From Ashinkailepas kermadecensis (lineage: Eukaryota > Arthropoda > Thecostraca > Neolepadidae), in contig JAOTOM010003822.1 of NCBI GenBank assembly GCA_034440615.1, positions 124,001 through 188,000 of the forward strand: a stretch of DNA of 64,000 nucleotides. Direction: 5' to 3'. Positions within the stretch are counted from its first letter, which is position 1; each line of letters begins with the position of its first letter. Shown here piece after piece: positions 45,530-57,901 of this stretch. The translations under genes were made by a program, and so were the position numbers. The notes under the pieces are model-generated. The model searched no databases, was not told the origin of the DNA, and saw nothing but the letters and a program-made list of their open reading frames with translations.

Positions 45530-47096
45530 CATTCGATACCTTCAAATTAGTTCGATTTCTCAACTTTCTGATACCGTACGGTAAGCCATTTCGAATGTCA
45601 CCCACTTGATGTAAATTGAAGCCGAAGCGGCGACACGCGAAAAATTCAAACTAACCTTTCACATAGAGGTTCAACCTTGACATCTCTCGGTTTGTAGTTA
45701 CTCTAGTGTTGACCACGGGCTATCGTTTGATACTAAATTTGGGTAGCTTTGGGAGAAGGTGTGAGGCGACCGAAGAAATGAGCTCGACCTTTGAATTTGA
45801 AATTAATTTGATATCTGAACAGTCTGCTAGAGTGCCTCACGGAACATTGGATGTCGCCCACTTTATGGACATTGAAGCAATAGTGACGAGGCGAGAGAAC
45901 TTGACAAATGCGAAGTAACCTTTCATCATGAGGCTTGATATTGGCACGTTCCTGTTTGAAATGTGAATCTAGGTTCACTACGGGTTATTGCTTGATACCA
46001 GATGTGGGCAGGCTTGGGCGAAGAACGAAATGCGAGGCGAGCGAAGAAATCGGCTCGCTATTTAACCTTTGGATTAGTTTTATTTCTTAACTGTCTGATA
46101 CCGCACAGCAAGCCTCGTCGAATGACACCTACTTGATGCAAATTGAAGCCATTGCGACGAAACACAAGGCCATCGAATTACTCAAGCTGACCTCACCTTG
46201 CGGTTTGACCTCAACATGTCCCGGTTTGAAATGTTGCTCGATAATTCACCACGGGCTATCGCTTGATAGATCTGGGTAGGATTGGGCGAAAACGAAAAAA
46301 AAATATAGGCGACCAAAGGAAATAGTTTGACATTTTATCTTCGAAATTACTTAGAATTCTCTACTTTCTTATGCCGCAAAACAATGCCTAACGTCTAACG
46401 TCTAATGACCATTTTGTACAACTGCAAAGCATAGCTATCGAACACGAGGCCATCGAAAAAAAACTCTGAACCTTTGACCTTGAGGTTTGATCTTGACATG
46501 TCCTTGTTTGGAATGTTACTCGAGGGTTGACCACGAGCTATCGCTTGATGCCAAATTTGGGTAGCTTCGGGTGAAAAGGAAGAAATGGGAGGCGACCGAA
46601 GAAATAAGTTTGACACTTGACATTCTAACTTAATTTATTTTATGTACAGTCTGCTAGAGTACCTCACGGCACGTCGAAAAACACCCACTTTATAGAAATT
46701 GAGGCCATAGCAACGAAGAGCGAGGACTTCGAAAAATTAAACCTAGCATTTGACCTTGGTGTCTGACATTGACATGTCTGTTTTAAACTGTTGTTACTCT
46801 AGGGTTCACCAAGGGCTATCGCTTGATACCAGATTTGGGTGGGTTTGGGCGGAAACGAAAAAGGCGAGATGACCGAAGAAATTATTTTGACCTTGGACTT
46901 TGAAAATTAATTCGATTGCTCAATTTTGTGATGCCGCACTAGAAGCCACGTCGAATGATGCCCATTTGATGGAAATTGAAGCGACAGCAACTGAGCGCGA
47001 GGCCATCAAATAATTCAAGCTAACCTTGCATTCAGGTTTGACCTCGACTAGTCCCGGTTTGAAACGTTACTCGAGGGTTCACTATGAGCTATCACT
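45530..47096 (-). repeat. Satellite block B, about five monomers of 280-290 bp
   Basis: Monomers carry CACGGGCTATCGCTTGATAC, TTTGGGTAGCTTTGGG, GAGGCGACCGAAGAAAT and GATGCAAATTGAAGCCAT, reverse complements of block A motifs. A few codon-length frames appear but none is shared by all monomers. Confidence 0.88.
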
Positions 47097-47160
47097 TGAT
47101 GACAAATTGTATTGCCTAGTTGTGGCACCGGGATGTGTTTTGGGTGTCGATATAATTTGA
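47097..47160 (+). repeat. Paralog of the uninterrupted target of hAT-like element 2
   Basis: GATGACAAATTGTATTGCCT leads through GGCACCGG into GATGTGTTTTGGGTGTCGAT. The two halves match the left flank (34,306-34,339; three differences in 34 bases) and right flank (from 43,774) of element 2. Confidence 0.75.
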
Positions 47161-47259
47161 CCACTGGGCTGATGGTATCCAGGTGGGAGGCCTAGTACCC
47201 TAGTCAGTTTCAATGTGTAGGTGACGGATGTGTGACTGTGTGGTGTGGCGAGACTGAGC

Positions 47260-47990
47260 TGCGTGTACTGCACCAGTGAATTTGAACATGGAATATATGA
47301 CTGGTTGCATATCCAGTACCTTGACCAAACGAACAAGTTAATATCACTCGTATTGTAATTGTGTTAAGCCTTTAGGCACATGATTATGAATAACAAACAC
47401 GAAGTTCAGTATCCTAAACGAGAGATGTGCAGCCATTGTCTAAAATTAAATTGCCAACATGACTTCCATCCTAACCCTCTCCAGTGTAGGGACGGGCGAA
47501 GTTGATGCAACACGCTCCCCTAGCATTTTTTTTTCGTGGATGGCTTCCGAAATGCTTGATGGGACCCATTTACATTTTCTGTACCTTCTTGGCCGTTTTT
47601 TTCACAGCATTTGGTTCTGTTTTACTCGCCGCGAAATCGTTTGATTATCGCACCTTGATATGCCATTGTGACCCACTTTGTGCTGTTTTGGCTCATAAAC
47701 TGATTCATAATCTGACATTGTCCTAGTACCCTTCCAGGATCATTCAAGTTCACAGGAATAGAACGTGATGTTCATCCTGGAATAGAACTTGATGTGGTCA
47801 CCTCCGATGGCACTTTTCATGATTGCGAATGATATGGGGGTTTCGATCTGAATTTCAATAAGTCTCCTATTTATCTCCTACTCGTTAATACATTGGCGTT
47901 TCGGTTGTCGTCAGTCATGTGCTTCGGAATGCTGCAGCCATTTCATCCCGGATGCAACAAAGCTTATAAAACCCATACTTAGGTTGTGAT
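47260..47990. other. No gene or repeat recognised
   Basis: Short frames only; none has a recognisable domain. Confidence 0.4.
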
Positions 47991-48011
47991 ATATTTGCCG
48001 TTCGGTTTAGC

Positions 48012-48133
48012 TAGCAAGCCAGAGGTACGGGGTTCGATTCCCCGCGGTGCCCGCCCTTCCTGCCAGGGTGAGAGGCAGGCGACGCCACATGGCTTCAGCT
48101 GCTGAGTGCGTCGTAAAGTCACAACCACCACCA
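48012..48133 (+). mobile_element. 5'-truncated tRNA-derived SINE, second family
   Basis: It begins within the tRNA-like part (GCCAGAGGTACGGGGTTCGA with B box GGTTCGATTCCCCGC), followed by a short body and an ACC tail. The exact 14-base duplication CCGTTCGGTTTAGC flanks it at 47,998-48,011 and 48,134-48,147. Its body differs from the SINE at 9.87 kb. Confidence 0.85.
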
Positions 48134-48149
48134 CCGTTCGGTTTAGCCT

Positions 48150-49280
48150 TCCTCGGTATGGTGCTCCGATGTCTGACATCTTTTCCCTTGTCTATGGGTG
48201 CATCATCGGTGATTCGGTTGCTCTGTTGGAAATATCCCACCTCACTGGTGAGTACCCAGCGGGAGACGTAGGCCCTGTCCCTCCCCTCTCCTACCACGGG
48301 CATTTGTGATAAAGATCACACATTTTTTTCAAGAATTGTGCAAGAAAATATTAGTGCTGAATTATTGTATTCAGCTTTGATAATTATTATGTGTTTTAGG
48401 CCACGAAACCATGTTTACCTTCGGTGCCTTTTTTTAGCTCAACATATCTTTGTTTGTTATCTAGTTATTTTGCCATAAATTTAATTTCACAATCCATTTT
48501 TACCCTGGGGTGGACGGAAGCAGTGGTTTTAACCAGCATTTCATTAAGCTTTCAAATACGGGGTCAGTCCCCAGCCTGACCTGAACCGTGAACTATGCCT
48601 TAAATGGAGCTTGACCATGTCATTACATCCGCAATGCACCGAAGAAAACCCTGATGCTAATTAAAAGATGCTAATCTGTTGCAGTTTATGAAGCGTTTGC
48701 CATCAACTTGCGAAGTCTCGATTTTTCCGCAGCTTTGACATTTGACCTGACCTAGAGGGTCGGCGATCACTCCGACGTACACAAATCTGATGTCGATCGC
48801 GGGATAGCGTCCCCCCCCCCTTTTTTTTCATAGTTTGGAAACGCCGGCAGACTCGCACCACTGAAAAGGTGGCAACATGCCGCACACGGGCGAGAGCCAA
48901 GTCCATCCGGTCACCGGGGCCTCCGTAGCTAGTGTATTTGACCAACTGCGCGGTGCTCCTCTGGCTTTTCCCGACCGGCAACTGGCGTGACCTGCGGTCG
49001 GACGGACCATTCGGCAGTCAGGGTGACATGGCACAAACCACCTGCTGTACCAGCCGGACATGGCGGCAGCTGCGTGGTCCCGGCCCCCGCGAGCCGGATG
49101 CTGCCACCTGCAGACCCTAATACGGCGCGGCGATCCCGACTGGATTACCGGCCAAGTAGCCTGCTCCGCTGCCGGTGGTTGACGTTCCTGCGGGCCGGCC
49201 CCAGCCGCGGTACCCTGGGATCCGAGCACGTGCCGGTGTTGGTGAGAGTACGGCCGACGGTTCTGACGCGGACCGCCGCC
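48150..49280. other. Left flank of the 25-bp array, no gene recognised
   Basis: The last 450 bases are GC-rich and give overlapping frames on both strands; none has recognisable content. Confidence 0.4.
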
Positions 49281-49281
49281 C

Positions 49282-52200
49282 GGCGACACGACACACCCAG
49301 CCGCCCGGCGACAGGACACACCCAGCCGCCCGGCGACACGACACACCCAGCCGCCCGGCGACACGACACACCCAGCCGCCCGGCGACACGACACACCCAG
49401 CCGCCCGGCGACACGACACACCCAGCCGCCCGGCGACAAGACACACCCAGCCGCCCGGCGACACGACACACCCACCGCCTGGCGACAGGACACACCCAGC
49501 CGCCCGGAGACACGACACACCCAGCCGCCCGGCGACACAACACACCCAGCCGCCCGGCGACAAGACACACCCAGCCGCCCGGCGACAAGACACACCCAGC
49601 CGTCCGGCGATAAGACACACCCAGCCGCCCGGCGACACGACACACCAAGCCGCCCGGCGACAAGGCACACCCAGCCGCCCGGCGACACGACACGACACAC
49701 CCAGCCGCCCGGCGACACGACACACCCAGCCGCCCGGCGACACGACACACCCAGCCGCCCGGCGACACGACACACCCAGCCGCCCGGCGACAGGACACAC
49801 CCAGCCGCCCGGCGACACGACACACCCAGCCGCCCGGCGACAAGACACACCCAGCCGCCCGGCGACACGACACACCCAGCCGCCCGGTGACACGACACAC
49901 CCAGCCGCCGGCGACAGGACACACCCAGTCGCCCGGCGACACGACACACCCAGCCGCCCGGCGACAAGACACACCCAGCCGCCCGGCGACACGACACACC
50001 CAGCCGCCCGGCGACACGACACACCCAGCCGCCCGGCGACACGACACACCCAGCCGCCCGGCGACAAGACACACCCAGCCGCCCGGCGACACGACACACC
50101 CAACCGCCTGGCGACAGGACACACCCAGCCGCCCGGAGACACGACACACCCAGCCGCCCGGCGACACGACACACCCAGCCGCCCGGCGACAAGACACACC
50201 TAGCCGTCCGGCGACAGGACACACCCAGCCGCCCGGCGACACGACACACCCAGCCGCCCGGCGACACGGCACACCCAGCCGCCCGGCGACACGACACACC
50301 TAGCCGTCCGGCGACAGGACACACCCAGCCGCCCGGCGACACGACACACCCAGCCGCCCGGCGACACGACACACCCAGCCGCCCGGCGACACGACACGAC
50401 ACACCCAGCCGCCCGGCGACAAGACACACCCAGCCGCCCGGCGACACGACACACCCAGCCGCCCGGCGACACGACACACCCAGCCGCCCGACGACACGAC
50501 ACACCCAGCCGCCCGGCGACACGACACGAACACCCAGCCGCCCGGCGACACGACACACCCAGCCGCCCGGCGACACGACACGACACACCCAGCCGCCCGG
50601 CGACAAGACACACCCAGCCGCCCGGCGACACGACACACCCAGCCGCCCGGCGACACGATACACCCAGCCGCCCGACGACACGACACACCCAGCCGCCCGG
50701 CGACAAGACACACCCAGCCGCCCGGCGACACGACACACCCAGCCGCCCGGCGACAAGACACACCCAGCCGCCCGGCGACACGACACACCCAGCCGCCCGG
50801 CGACAAGACACACCCAGCCGCCCGGCGACAGGACACGACACACCCAGCCGCCCGGCGACACGACACACCCAGCCGCCCGGCGACAAGACACACCCAGCCG
50901 TCCGGCGATAAGACACACCCAGCCGCCCGGCGACACGACACGACACACCCAGCCGCCCGGCGACACGACACGACACACCCAGCCGTCCGGCGACAAGACA
51001 CACCCAGCCGCCCGGCGACACGACACACCCAGCCGCCCGGCGACACGACACACCCAGCCGCCCGACGACACGACACACCCAGCCGCCCGGCGACACGACA
51101 CGACACACCCAGCCGCCCGGCGACACGACACGACACACCCAGCCGCCCGGCGACAAGACACACCCAGCCGCCCGGCGACACGACACACCCAGCCGCCCGG
51201 CGACACGACACACCCAGCCGCCCGGCGACACGACACGACACACCCAGCCGCCCGGCGACAAGACACACCCAGCCGCCCGGCGACACGACACACCCAGCCG
51301 CCCGGCGACACGACACACCCAGCCGCCCGACGACACGACACACCCAGCCGCCCGGCGACAAGACACACCCAGCCGCCCGGCGACACGACACACCCAGCCG
51401 CCCGGCGACAAGACACACCCAGCCTCCCGGCGACACGACACACCCAGCCGCCCGGCGACACGACACACCCAGCCGCCCGACGACACGACACCCCCAGCCG
51501 CCCGGCGACAAGACACACCCAGCCGCCCGGCGACACGACACACCCAGCCGCCCGGCGACACGACACACCCAGCCGCCCGACGACACGACACACCCAGCCG
51601 CCCGGCGACACGACACACCCAGCCGCCCGACGACACGACACACCCAGCCGCCCGGCGACAAGACACACCCAGCCGCCCGGCGACACGACACACCCAGCCG
51701 CCCGGCGACAAGACACACCCAGCCTCCCGGCGACACGACACACCCAGCCGCCCGGCGACACGACACACCCAGCCGCCCAGCGACACGACACGACACACCC
51801 AGCCGCCCGGCGACAAGACACACCCAGCCGCCCGGCGACAAGACACACCCAGCCGCCCGGCGACACGACACGACACACCCAGCCGCCCGGCGACACGACA
51901 CGACACACCCAGCCGCCCGGCGACAAGACACACCCAGCCGCCCGGCGACACGACACACCCAGCCGCCCGGCGACACGACACACCCAGCCGCCCGGCGACA
52001 CGACACGACACACCCAGCCGCCCGGCGACAAGACACACCCAGCCGCCCGGCGACACGACACACCTCAGCCGCCCGGCGACACGACACACCCAGCCGCCCG
52101 GCGACACGACACACCCAGCCGCCCGGCGACAAGACACACCCAGCCGCCCGGCGACACGACACACCCAGCCGCCCGGCGACAAGACACACCCAGCCTCCCG

Positions 52201-53178
52201 GCGACACGACACACCCAGCCGCCCGGCGACACGACACACCCAGCCGCCCGACGACACGACACCCCCAGCCGCCCGGCGACAAGACACACCCAGCCGCCCG
52301 GCGACACGACACACCCAGCCGCCCGGCGACACGACACACCCAGCCGCCCGACGACACGACACACCCAGCCGCCCGGCGACCGACACACCCAGCCGCCCGA
52401 CGACACGACACCCAGCCGCCCGGCGACAAGACACACCCAGCCGCCCGGCGACACGACACACCCAGCCGCCCGGCGACAAGACACACCCAGCCTCCCGGCG
52501 ACACGACACACCCAGCCGCCCGGCGACACGACACACCCAGCCGCCCAGCGACACGACACGACACACCCAGCCGCCCGGCGACAAGACACACCCAGCCGCC
52601 CGGCGACAAGACACACCCAGCCGCCCGGCGACACGACACGACACACCCAGCCGCCCGGCGACACGACACACCCAGCCGCCCGGCGACAGGACACACCCAG
52701 CCGCCCGGCGACACGACACACCCAGCCGCCCGGCGACACGACACACCCAGCCGCCCGGCGACAAGACACACCCAGCCGTCCGGCGATAAGACACACCCAG
52801 CCGCCCGGCGACACGACACGACACACCCAGCCGCCCGGCGACACGACACGACACACCCAGCCGTCCGGCGACAGGACACACCCAGCCGCCCGGCGACACG
52901 ACACGACATACTCAGCCGTCCGGCGACAGGACACACCCAGCCGCCCGGCGACACGACACGACACACCCAGCCGCCCGGCGACAGGACACACCCAGCCGCC
53001 CGGCGACACGACACACCCAGCCGCCCGGCGACAGGACACACCCAGCCGCCCGGCGACAGGACACACCCAGCCGCCCGGCGACACGACACACCCAGCCGCC
53101 CGGCGACACGACACACCCAGCCGCCCGGCGACAGGACACACCCAGCCGCCCGGCGACACGACACACCCAGCCGCCCAG
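49282..53178. repeat. 25-bp minisatellite array, about 3.9 kb and 155 units
   Basis: The unit is CACCCAGCCGCCCGGCGACA plus CGACA, with CAAGACA and CAGGACA variants and 30-base units carrying an extra CGACA. Because 25 is not a multiple of three, every frame cycles through the same 75 bases; none contains a stop on the minus strand, giving frames of up to 1,077 codons of Cys/Arg/Gly-rich repeats. There is no start context, splice site or conserved peptide length, so these are not called as genes. Marker variants recur about 770 bases apart (51,423/52,193; 51,722/52,492), showing block duplication inside the array. Confidence 0.97.
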
Positions 53179-53179
53179 C

Positions 53180-54990
53180 ACGGTGCCGCTGCTGCCCAGC
53201 TCAGTTGCCACCAACCGGTCACGGTCGTAGACGTCAGGCGTCGTTCCTCGAGAGGGGTGTCGCCAGTGGTTGTTCCATAGCCTCAGATCGGACTCCGTCA
53301 AGGTCACGCAAAGGTCACAAGAAGGCGGCGAGGACCGATGCCACACAATTCGTGCGAAACCGTTGTTGCGTGCATGACTCATGCTTTCATAATTATTGAA
53401 TGCGCACACAGGGAGAAGGGGAACCCAAGCCTACCGCCTAAATTGGGTAATTATGTTGCATGGATGCACTACAACGGCTGGGGAGCCCTAAACATTTCGG
53501 AAAGGACCAGTGCCGACGTGTCGCTACGCTGGCTGCGGCACTGGTAGGCACCGAGGTACAAGGTACTGGGTACTAGGCGCCTAGGTAGGAGATGCCAACT
53601 TTTTTCTTCTTTTTTACGCAACGCATCTTTAAGTAAGGTCATCTTCCAGTTCATAGCAGAGGGGATTTATGTTTCTTTTAATACCTCTGATGCCTTGAAA
53701 TAAGTTCCATAGTTGGAACTGGTGACTGAAAAAAGGTATTGCAACCGAGGGGCATTTGTCTAAGTACATTGTCATCACACTGTCAATCAATATCGGCAAG
53801 TCAGGAAATATTGTTCCTCCCAGTTAGCTGCATCAACATAGTGGCTGTTTGTCGCTTAGATTTGATCATGAAGCTGGCAAAGGTGCAGTTGAAGTTTACC
53901 TTCATATTTTTTTCTGGAAGATGACAACTTATTTAAGGTTTCACAGATATCCAACTTACTTCAACTTTGGTTCACATCGTATCCATGCGCATGGCATGGA
54001 TGCAGTGTTTAAGCATCGTCACAAATATGCATCGTGCATTCTTTGGTGTGACTCAATTCACGTTATTCCAAAACATTGCATTACTTGAGGACCCGACCAT
54101 ACCTGCGTTATGTGCAGCGATCCAATGGCTTTGCAGCATTGCATGGTACTCAGGTCATCAATTCTGTCCATTTTTTCTGGCTGTCGTTTATTTTCTTGGG
54201 TAATTCGTTGTCGTGTATTACCACGGGCCAAACTCAGAAGGTGAATCATGAATACTCTGTGGTCTTGGTCAGAATTAATCGTATTATCTACTGGTATGGA
54301 ATAATGATCAAGTTGAAGGACCATGTAGGTAACTGCATTGTATTTGCAACCTAATAATTATCGCACATAAATGTGTTATCTATATAGATATTGTTTGAAT
54401 TCCTTCCTTTAATCCATATAATTGAAACTTCCACAATTGCATCATTCTTAGATTCATATGTCCATTTTTCGTTTTAAGTTGCCTGCGATCAGTGTCCAAT
54501 GTGTTTCAAATGATCCAACAGTTTACTCTAACCATGTGCCATGTACTCTGACCATGTGTTATAGCTGCATATTATGATCAACTTAAATGCATGCTGTCGG
54601 TTATTAACAGCTTCATTTTGTGCTTTCCAGTGCATATTTCTTTGCATCGACAAACAGTGGGTTTGAATTTATTGTCAGGGAACGCCATTCCATTTTCTGG
54701 CGATAAAATTAAATGATTATTTCTGGGGAAGATAATGTTGATTGCGAAGTTGGCACAAGGCTGACGCCCCTTCGCAGTCCATTCCTATGTTTGACTAAGT
54801 CCAAGTTTGAACCTATTTGTCAAATATGTTTAAGTCATGTTAAAGCAACGACAAATTGAAGGAAAGGCGAAAGAAAATGTGGCGCTGTGAAGCTTCTGAT
54901 TGTCACAAACATATCATACAGGTAGCCATTTTATTATATTTATATATTATAGAGGTTCTGGACTTCTTGCGGGTAGCAGACCGAACATGA
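53180..54990. other. Right flank of the array to rhodanese copy 2, no gene recognised
   Basis: GC-rich near the array, then AT-rich. Frames of up to 92 codons show no domain. Confidence 0.4.
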
Positions 54991-55086
54991 CACGTTCTTC
55001 ACCTCTGCACAGCAGCCGTTGTCGGACGACACGTCAGCGTCGCTACCAGATCTCCCAGCCGGCATCAGCCTCGAGATCAGCCACCA

Positions 55087-55566
55087 ATGTCGCTCCTGAC
55101 CGTGCTGTGCGCGGCCCTGCTCGTCGCTTCACCGGCTGCCGTCGCCGGCCAATCTGAGGATGGCAACGCCTTGGGCAAGGCGACCAGCCATCCGGCTCCA
55201 ACGGAGGTCGAGTTCGCCCAGTTGCACATGGAGATCGGCAACAGCGAGATGATTCTGCTGGACATCCGCACGCCGAAGGAGCTGCAGGATCTCGGCAAAA
55301 TCCCGGGCAGCTTGAACCTGCCGATAGGCGAGCTGGACGACGCCCTAAAGATGATCCCCGACGAGTTCCTGCAGCAGTACGGCTTCCCGAAGCCGTTGCC
55401 TACCGACCAGCTGACCGTGACGTGTCGCTCGGGAGGCCGGGTGATGCGCTCTGTGCCCATCTTCCAGCAGAACGGCTACTACAACCTGCGCCTGTATCTG
55501 GGCTCCTACCTGGATTGGGTCGAACATGGTGGAGAGTTGGAGCGTGTTTTGCCTGATACCCAGTGA
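55087..55566 (+). CDS. Secreted single-domain rhodanese (sulfurtransferase), copy 2
   Basis: This 159-residue paralog of the 22.4 kb gene has a signal peptide (MSLLTVLCAALLVASPAAVA), the MILLDIRTP strand, IPGSLNLPIG, and the active-site loop CRSGGR with the candidate catalytic Cys113. The loop fits the family CxxGxR pattern better than copy 1. The proteins align end to end; the main divergence lies in residues 21-45 and the C-terminal tail. A good acceptor-like sequence (TTCTTCACCTCTGCACAG) ends about 75 bases before the ATG, so the 5' leader may begin with an upstream exon not identified here. The product should be extracellular or luminal; its sulfur donor and acceptor are unknown. Confidence 0.9.
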   Translation: MSLLTVLCAALLVASPAAVAGQSEDGNALGKATSHPAPTEVEFAQLHMEIGNSEMILLDIRTPKELQDLGKIPGSLNLPIGELDDALKMIPDEFLQQYGFPKPLPTDQLTVTCRSGGRVMRSVPIFQQNGYYNLRLYLGSYLDWVEHGGELERVLPDTQ

Positions 55567-55599
55567 ATGATGCGTATTCCCACTGTTTCGTCTGGTAGT

Positions 55600-56700
55600 G
55601 CCTTTGTCCTGAAACTAAACTAGTTTGGCACGAATTACCTCGACAGTTTTGTTACTTCTAGCCTTGACGTTTGTGATATGCTCATGCACATTGCACTATC
55701 ATTATCATTATGCTAATTTATGGTAATGGGAATACGTTGTTGTAGTGAGGCAACCAATAACACCTTTTCTGAAAAAAATGAAACATGGCAGGGTTTTGTC
55801 GGAGCTCTGTGAACACTAATGTGTTGAGTGGACACAGCATATACTGTGACAGATGTACGCGACAACGCATGCTGATTTCGTCCAAATGACCGAGGGGGAG
55901 GGAGGGTCTGAGAGATTGAGTGGGATTGTGGCCCTTAGACATGGATATTTTGGTGTTTTCCCTATTTTAAGTTTATAAATTTCGGTCGGCAAAGCGCTCC
56001 AATATTCCCGAATTATCATTGCGACCCTACTTTGCGACCTGTTCGTTCTCACACATGGGTGTCTGCCGCGTCGTGTGACTCAACGACCACAATAGTTCTC
56101 CAGGTACTGACAAAGGTATGTTCGGTAAACAGCTCATTGAAAGTCCGCATTATAGCATACAACAACGAACGGAAGCGACGTCCTAGGTCGCCCGTTTTTG
56201 CTATACATACACACAACAGTTAATATGAATGATGGCTGACGGGGTCCGATCCAATTCAGCTTGGCTCGATGTCATGCTTCAGCCAACCTTACTAACTTTT
56301 TTACTACTGTATTTAAAATTCTACTTCCTCTGCTCAGATTTAGACCTGAACAGTAAATGTCCATGTTTGACCGCACACATTCCGACCAATATTTCCTCTC
56401 GGGTACCTCTGGTTCCTGCTCAGCGACAGGGTTTTGTTATCACACGCGTTGCACTGTATCACTTGTTGGTGGTGCAGATGACACTGCACGCCGCGCCCAG
56501 TGATCTAAAGAGATTGGGACTGCGCCAACGTCGTGTTGTCTGGCAACGGTATGATACCCGACCCTGTGTCTGTTGCACGGGAATCCTTCAGCACGCCTTT
56601 TTGTTACGGGGGTTGGGCCTCCGCACCCCGACCCCTGGCTGAGTCTCTACCAACAACGGTATGATACTCGATCCCGTGTCTGCGTTATGGGGGTCCTTCA
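55600..56700. other. 3' flank of rhodanese copy 2
   Basis: It shares scattered similarity with 22.9-23.4 kb (TTGACGTTTGTGAT, CTAATATATGGTAATGG-like, GGGATTGTGGCCCTT), showing that the duplication extends well past the genes. A tandem duplication of about 109 bases occurs at 56,546-56,713 (CCTTCAGCACGCCTTT repeated). Confidence 0.6.
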
Positions 56701-56721
56701 GCACGCCTTTGGTGCCCGATA

Positions 56722-57090
56722 CTATTCGCTGGAGTCCTTACATTGGGAAAGCCATAGTCCTCCATCAGATCGTCTTCGTCCTCGCCATCCGTGGCGCTCG
56801 ACGGTGCCGGCGATGTGGACGGAGGACTGGAATCGGAGGTCGCAGCACTGGTCGCACGGGTAGACGACGCTGTCTCCACGGATGTCGTGCTTTTCGATCA
56901 TGGCATTACTGCTGACGCAGAAGTCAGCTAAGATGACATCACAACAGGTAGCTGAGTCGGCGATGACGTCACGGGGCGTCGCGAGGCTCTGGGCCGCGCT
57001 GGACGTCTGACTCGCGGCGGTCGACGGCGGAGTCGTTTTCGCCACGGGAGACGGCGCTGGCGTTGTGACGACAGGTGGCAGCACGGTAGG
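56722..57090 (-). CDS. Thr/Pro-rich mucin-like exon candidate, copy 2
   Basis: The minus frame runs LPPVVTTPAPS, TTPPSTAAS, AAQSLATPRDVIADS and on into a Cys-containing segment (ATCCDVILADFC, VVYPCDQCCD). It parallels 24.0-24.3 kb but keeps a single frame where that copy is shifted. Similarity to copy 1 ends near 57,086, where LINE-associated sequence begins. It may be the residue of a secreted mucin-like gene; the exon limits are unknown. Confidence 0.4.
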   Translation of the reverse strand, partial: PTVLPPVVTTPAPSPVAKTTPPSTAASQTSSAAQSLATPRDVIADSATCCDVILADFCVSSNAMIEKHDIRGDSVVYPCDQCCDLRFQSSVHIAGTVERHGWRGRRRSDGGLWLSQCKDSSE

Positions 57091-57244
57091 TATGCTTATT
57101 TTTCCAAGTGTGAAAAGTTCTAGCTTCAACAGGTTACTACTTGAGCAACTTCGCGGTCTATTGTTGCCAATATTATTAACATTTCGATTCGCATACGGAT
57201 CGCGCACGAAGGCGGTCAATACAGCTTTTATAATCCGGGCTATT

Positions 57245-57901
57245 TTGGTATCTGAGCCTAAGCAAGGGGGCAGTGAGTGGCAGGTGGTAGGTGGTAGGAG
57301 TGGGAAGCAACCTAGTGAAGCAGCTCAACAGGCAGGAGTAGTAACATCCAATAGGTTCTAGGCATTGGAGGACTGCCCCCAGGATAGTGATAGCAGCAAG
57401 GAGAAAGTGCTAGTCGTAGGAGACTCTCGTGTGCGGCATTTAGATAGGGTACTCTGTCAAGGTCGGAGAGGTAGGAGGTGCATCACTAGGCCTGGTGCCA
57501 AGGTTAGAGACCTGGTCCCAGTGGTCGCACAGGCCACCAGTGAAAACCAGTGTAGTACAGTTATAGTGCAGATAGGAGTGAACAACATAGGTCCTGCTAG
57601 GAGTGAGGAGCTGTTGCAGGACTACAGGGCCCTTCTGGCCACCCTGAAGCAAAGCAATAGCAGAGTTATTGTGACAGCTATTCTGCCTAGGGCTGGAGTC
57701 TCCCCTGAGTGGAGCTCAAGGGCACTGGCAGCCAATGTCAGGGTAGGTAGGCTCTGCAATGAGTTAGGTTTGACTTTTGTTGACAAGTGGTGCAGGTTTT
57801 ATGGCTCATCTGACCTCTATCAGAGGGATGGCCTGCACTTCTCCGAGAAGGGGGTGCAAGTGTTAGGCAAAGTATATGAACATGTCCTTCAGGGAAACTA
57901 G
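57245..57901 (+). pseudogene. LINE ORF1 with SGNH-hydrolase (esterase) domain
   Basis: After a WQVVGGRSGK linker and VVTSNRF, a TAG at 57,359-57,361 interrupts the frame, which then continues in phase. The esterase part shows block I VVGDSRVRH (nucleophile Ser at about 57,425), a GVNN oxyanion-type block and DGLHFSEKG with the Asp/His pair. SGNH esterase ORF1s are typical of CR1-group LINEs. A single nonsense change appears to be the only ORF1 lesion. Confidence 0.8.

Noticed and set aside
48012..48050. tRNA gene (GGTTCGATTCCCCGC)
   Set aside because: Only the 3' half of a tRNA is present and it begins exactly at a target duplication, so it is a truncated SINE.
49117..53222. Minus-strand open frames of 360-1,077 codons with Cys/Arg/Gly repeats
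   Set aside because: They follow from a stop-free 25-bp tandem repeat; all frames give the same 25-residue period, and no start, splice or conserved flanking peptide supports expression.
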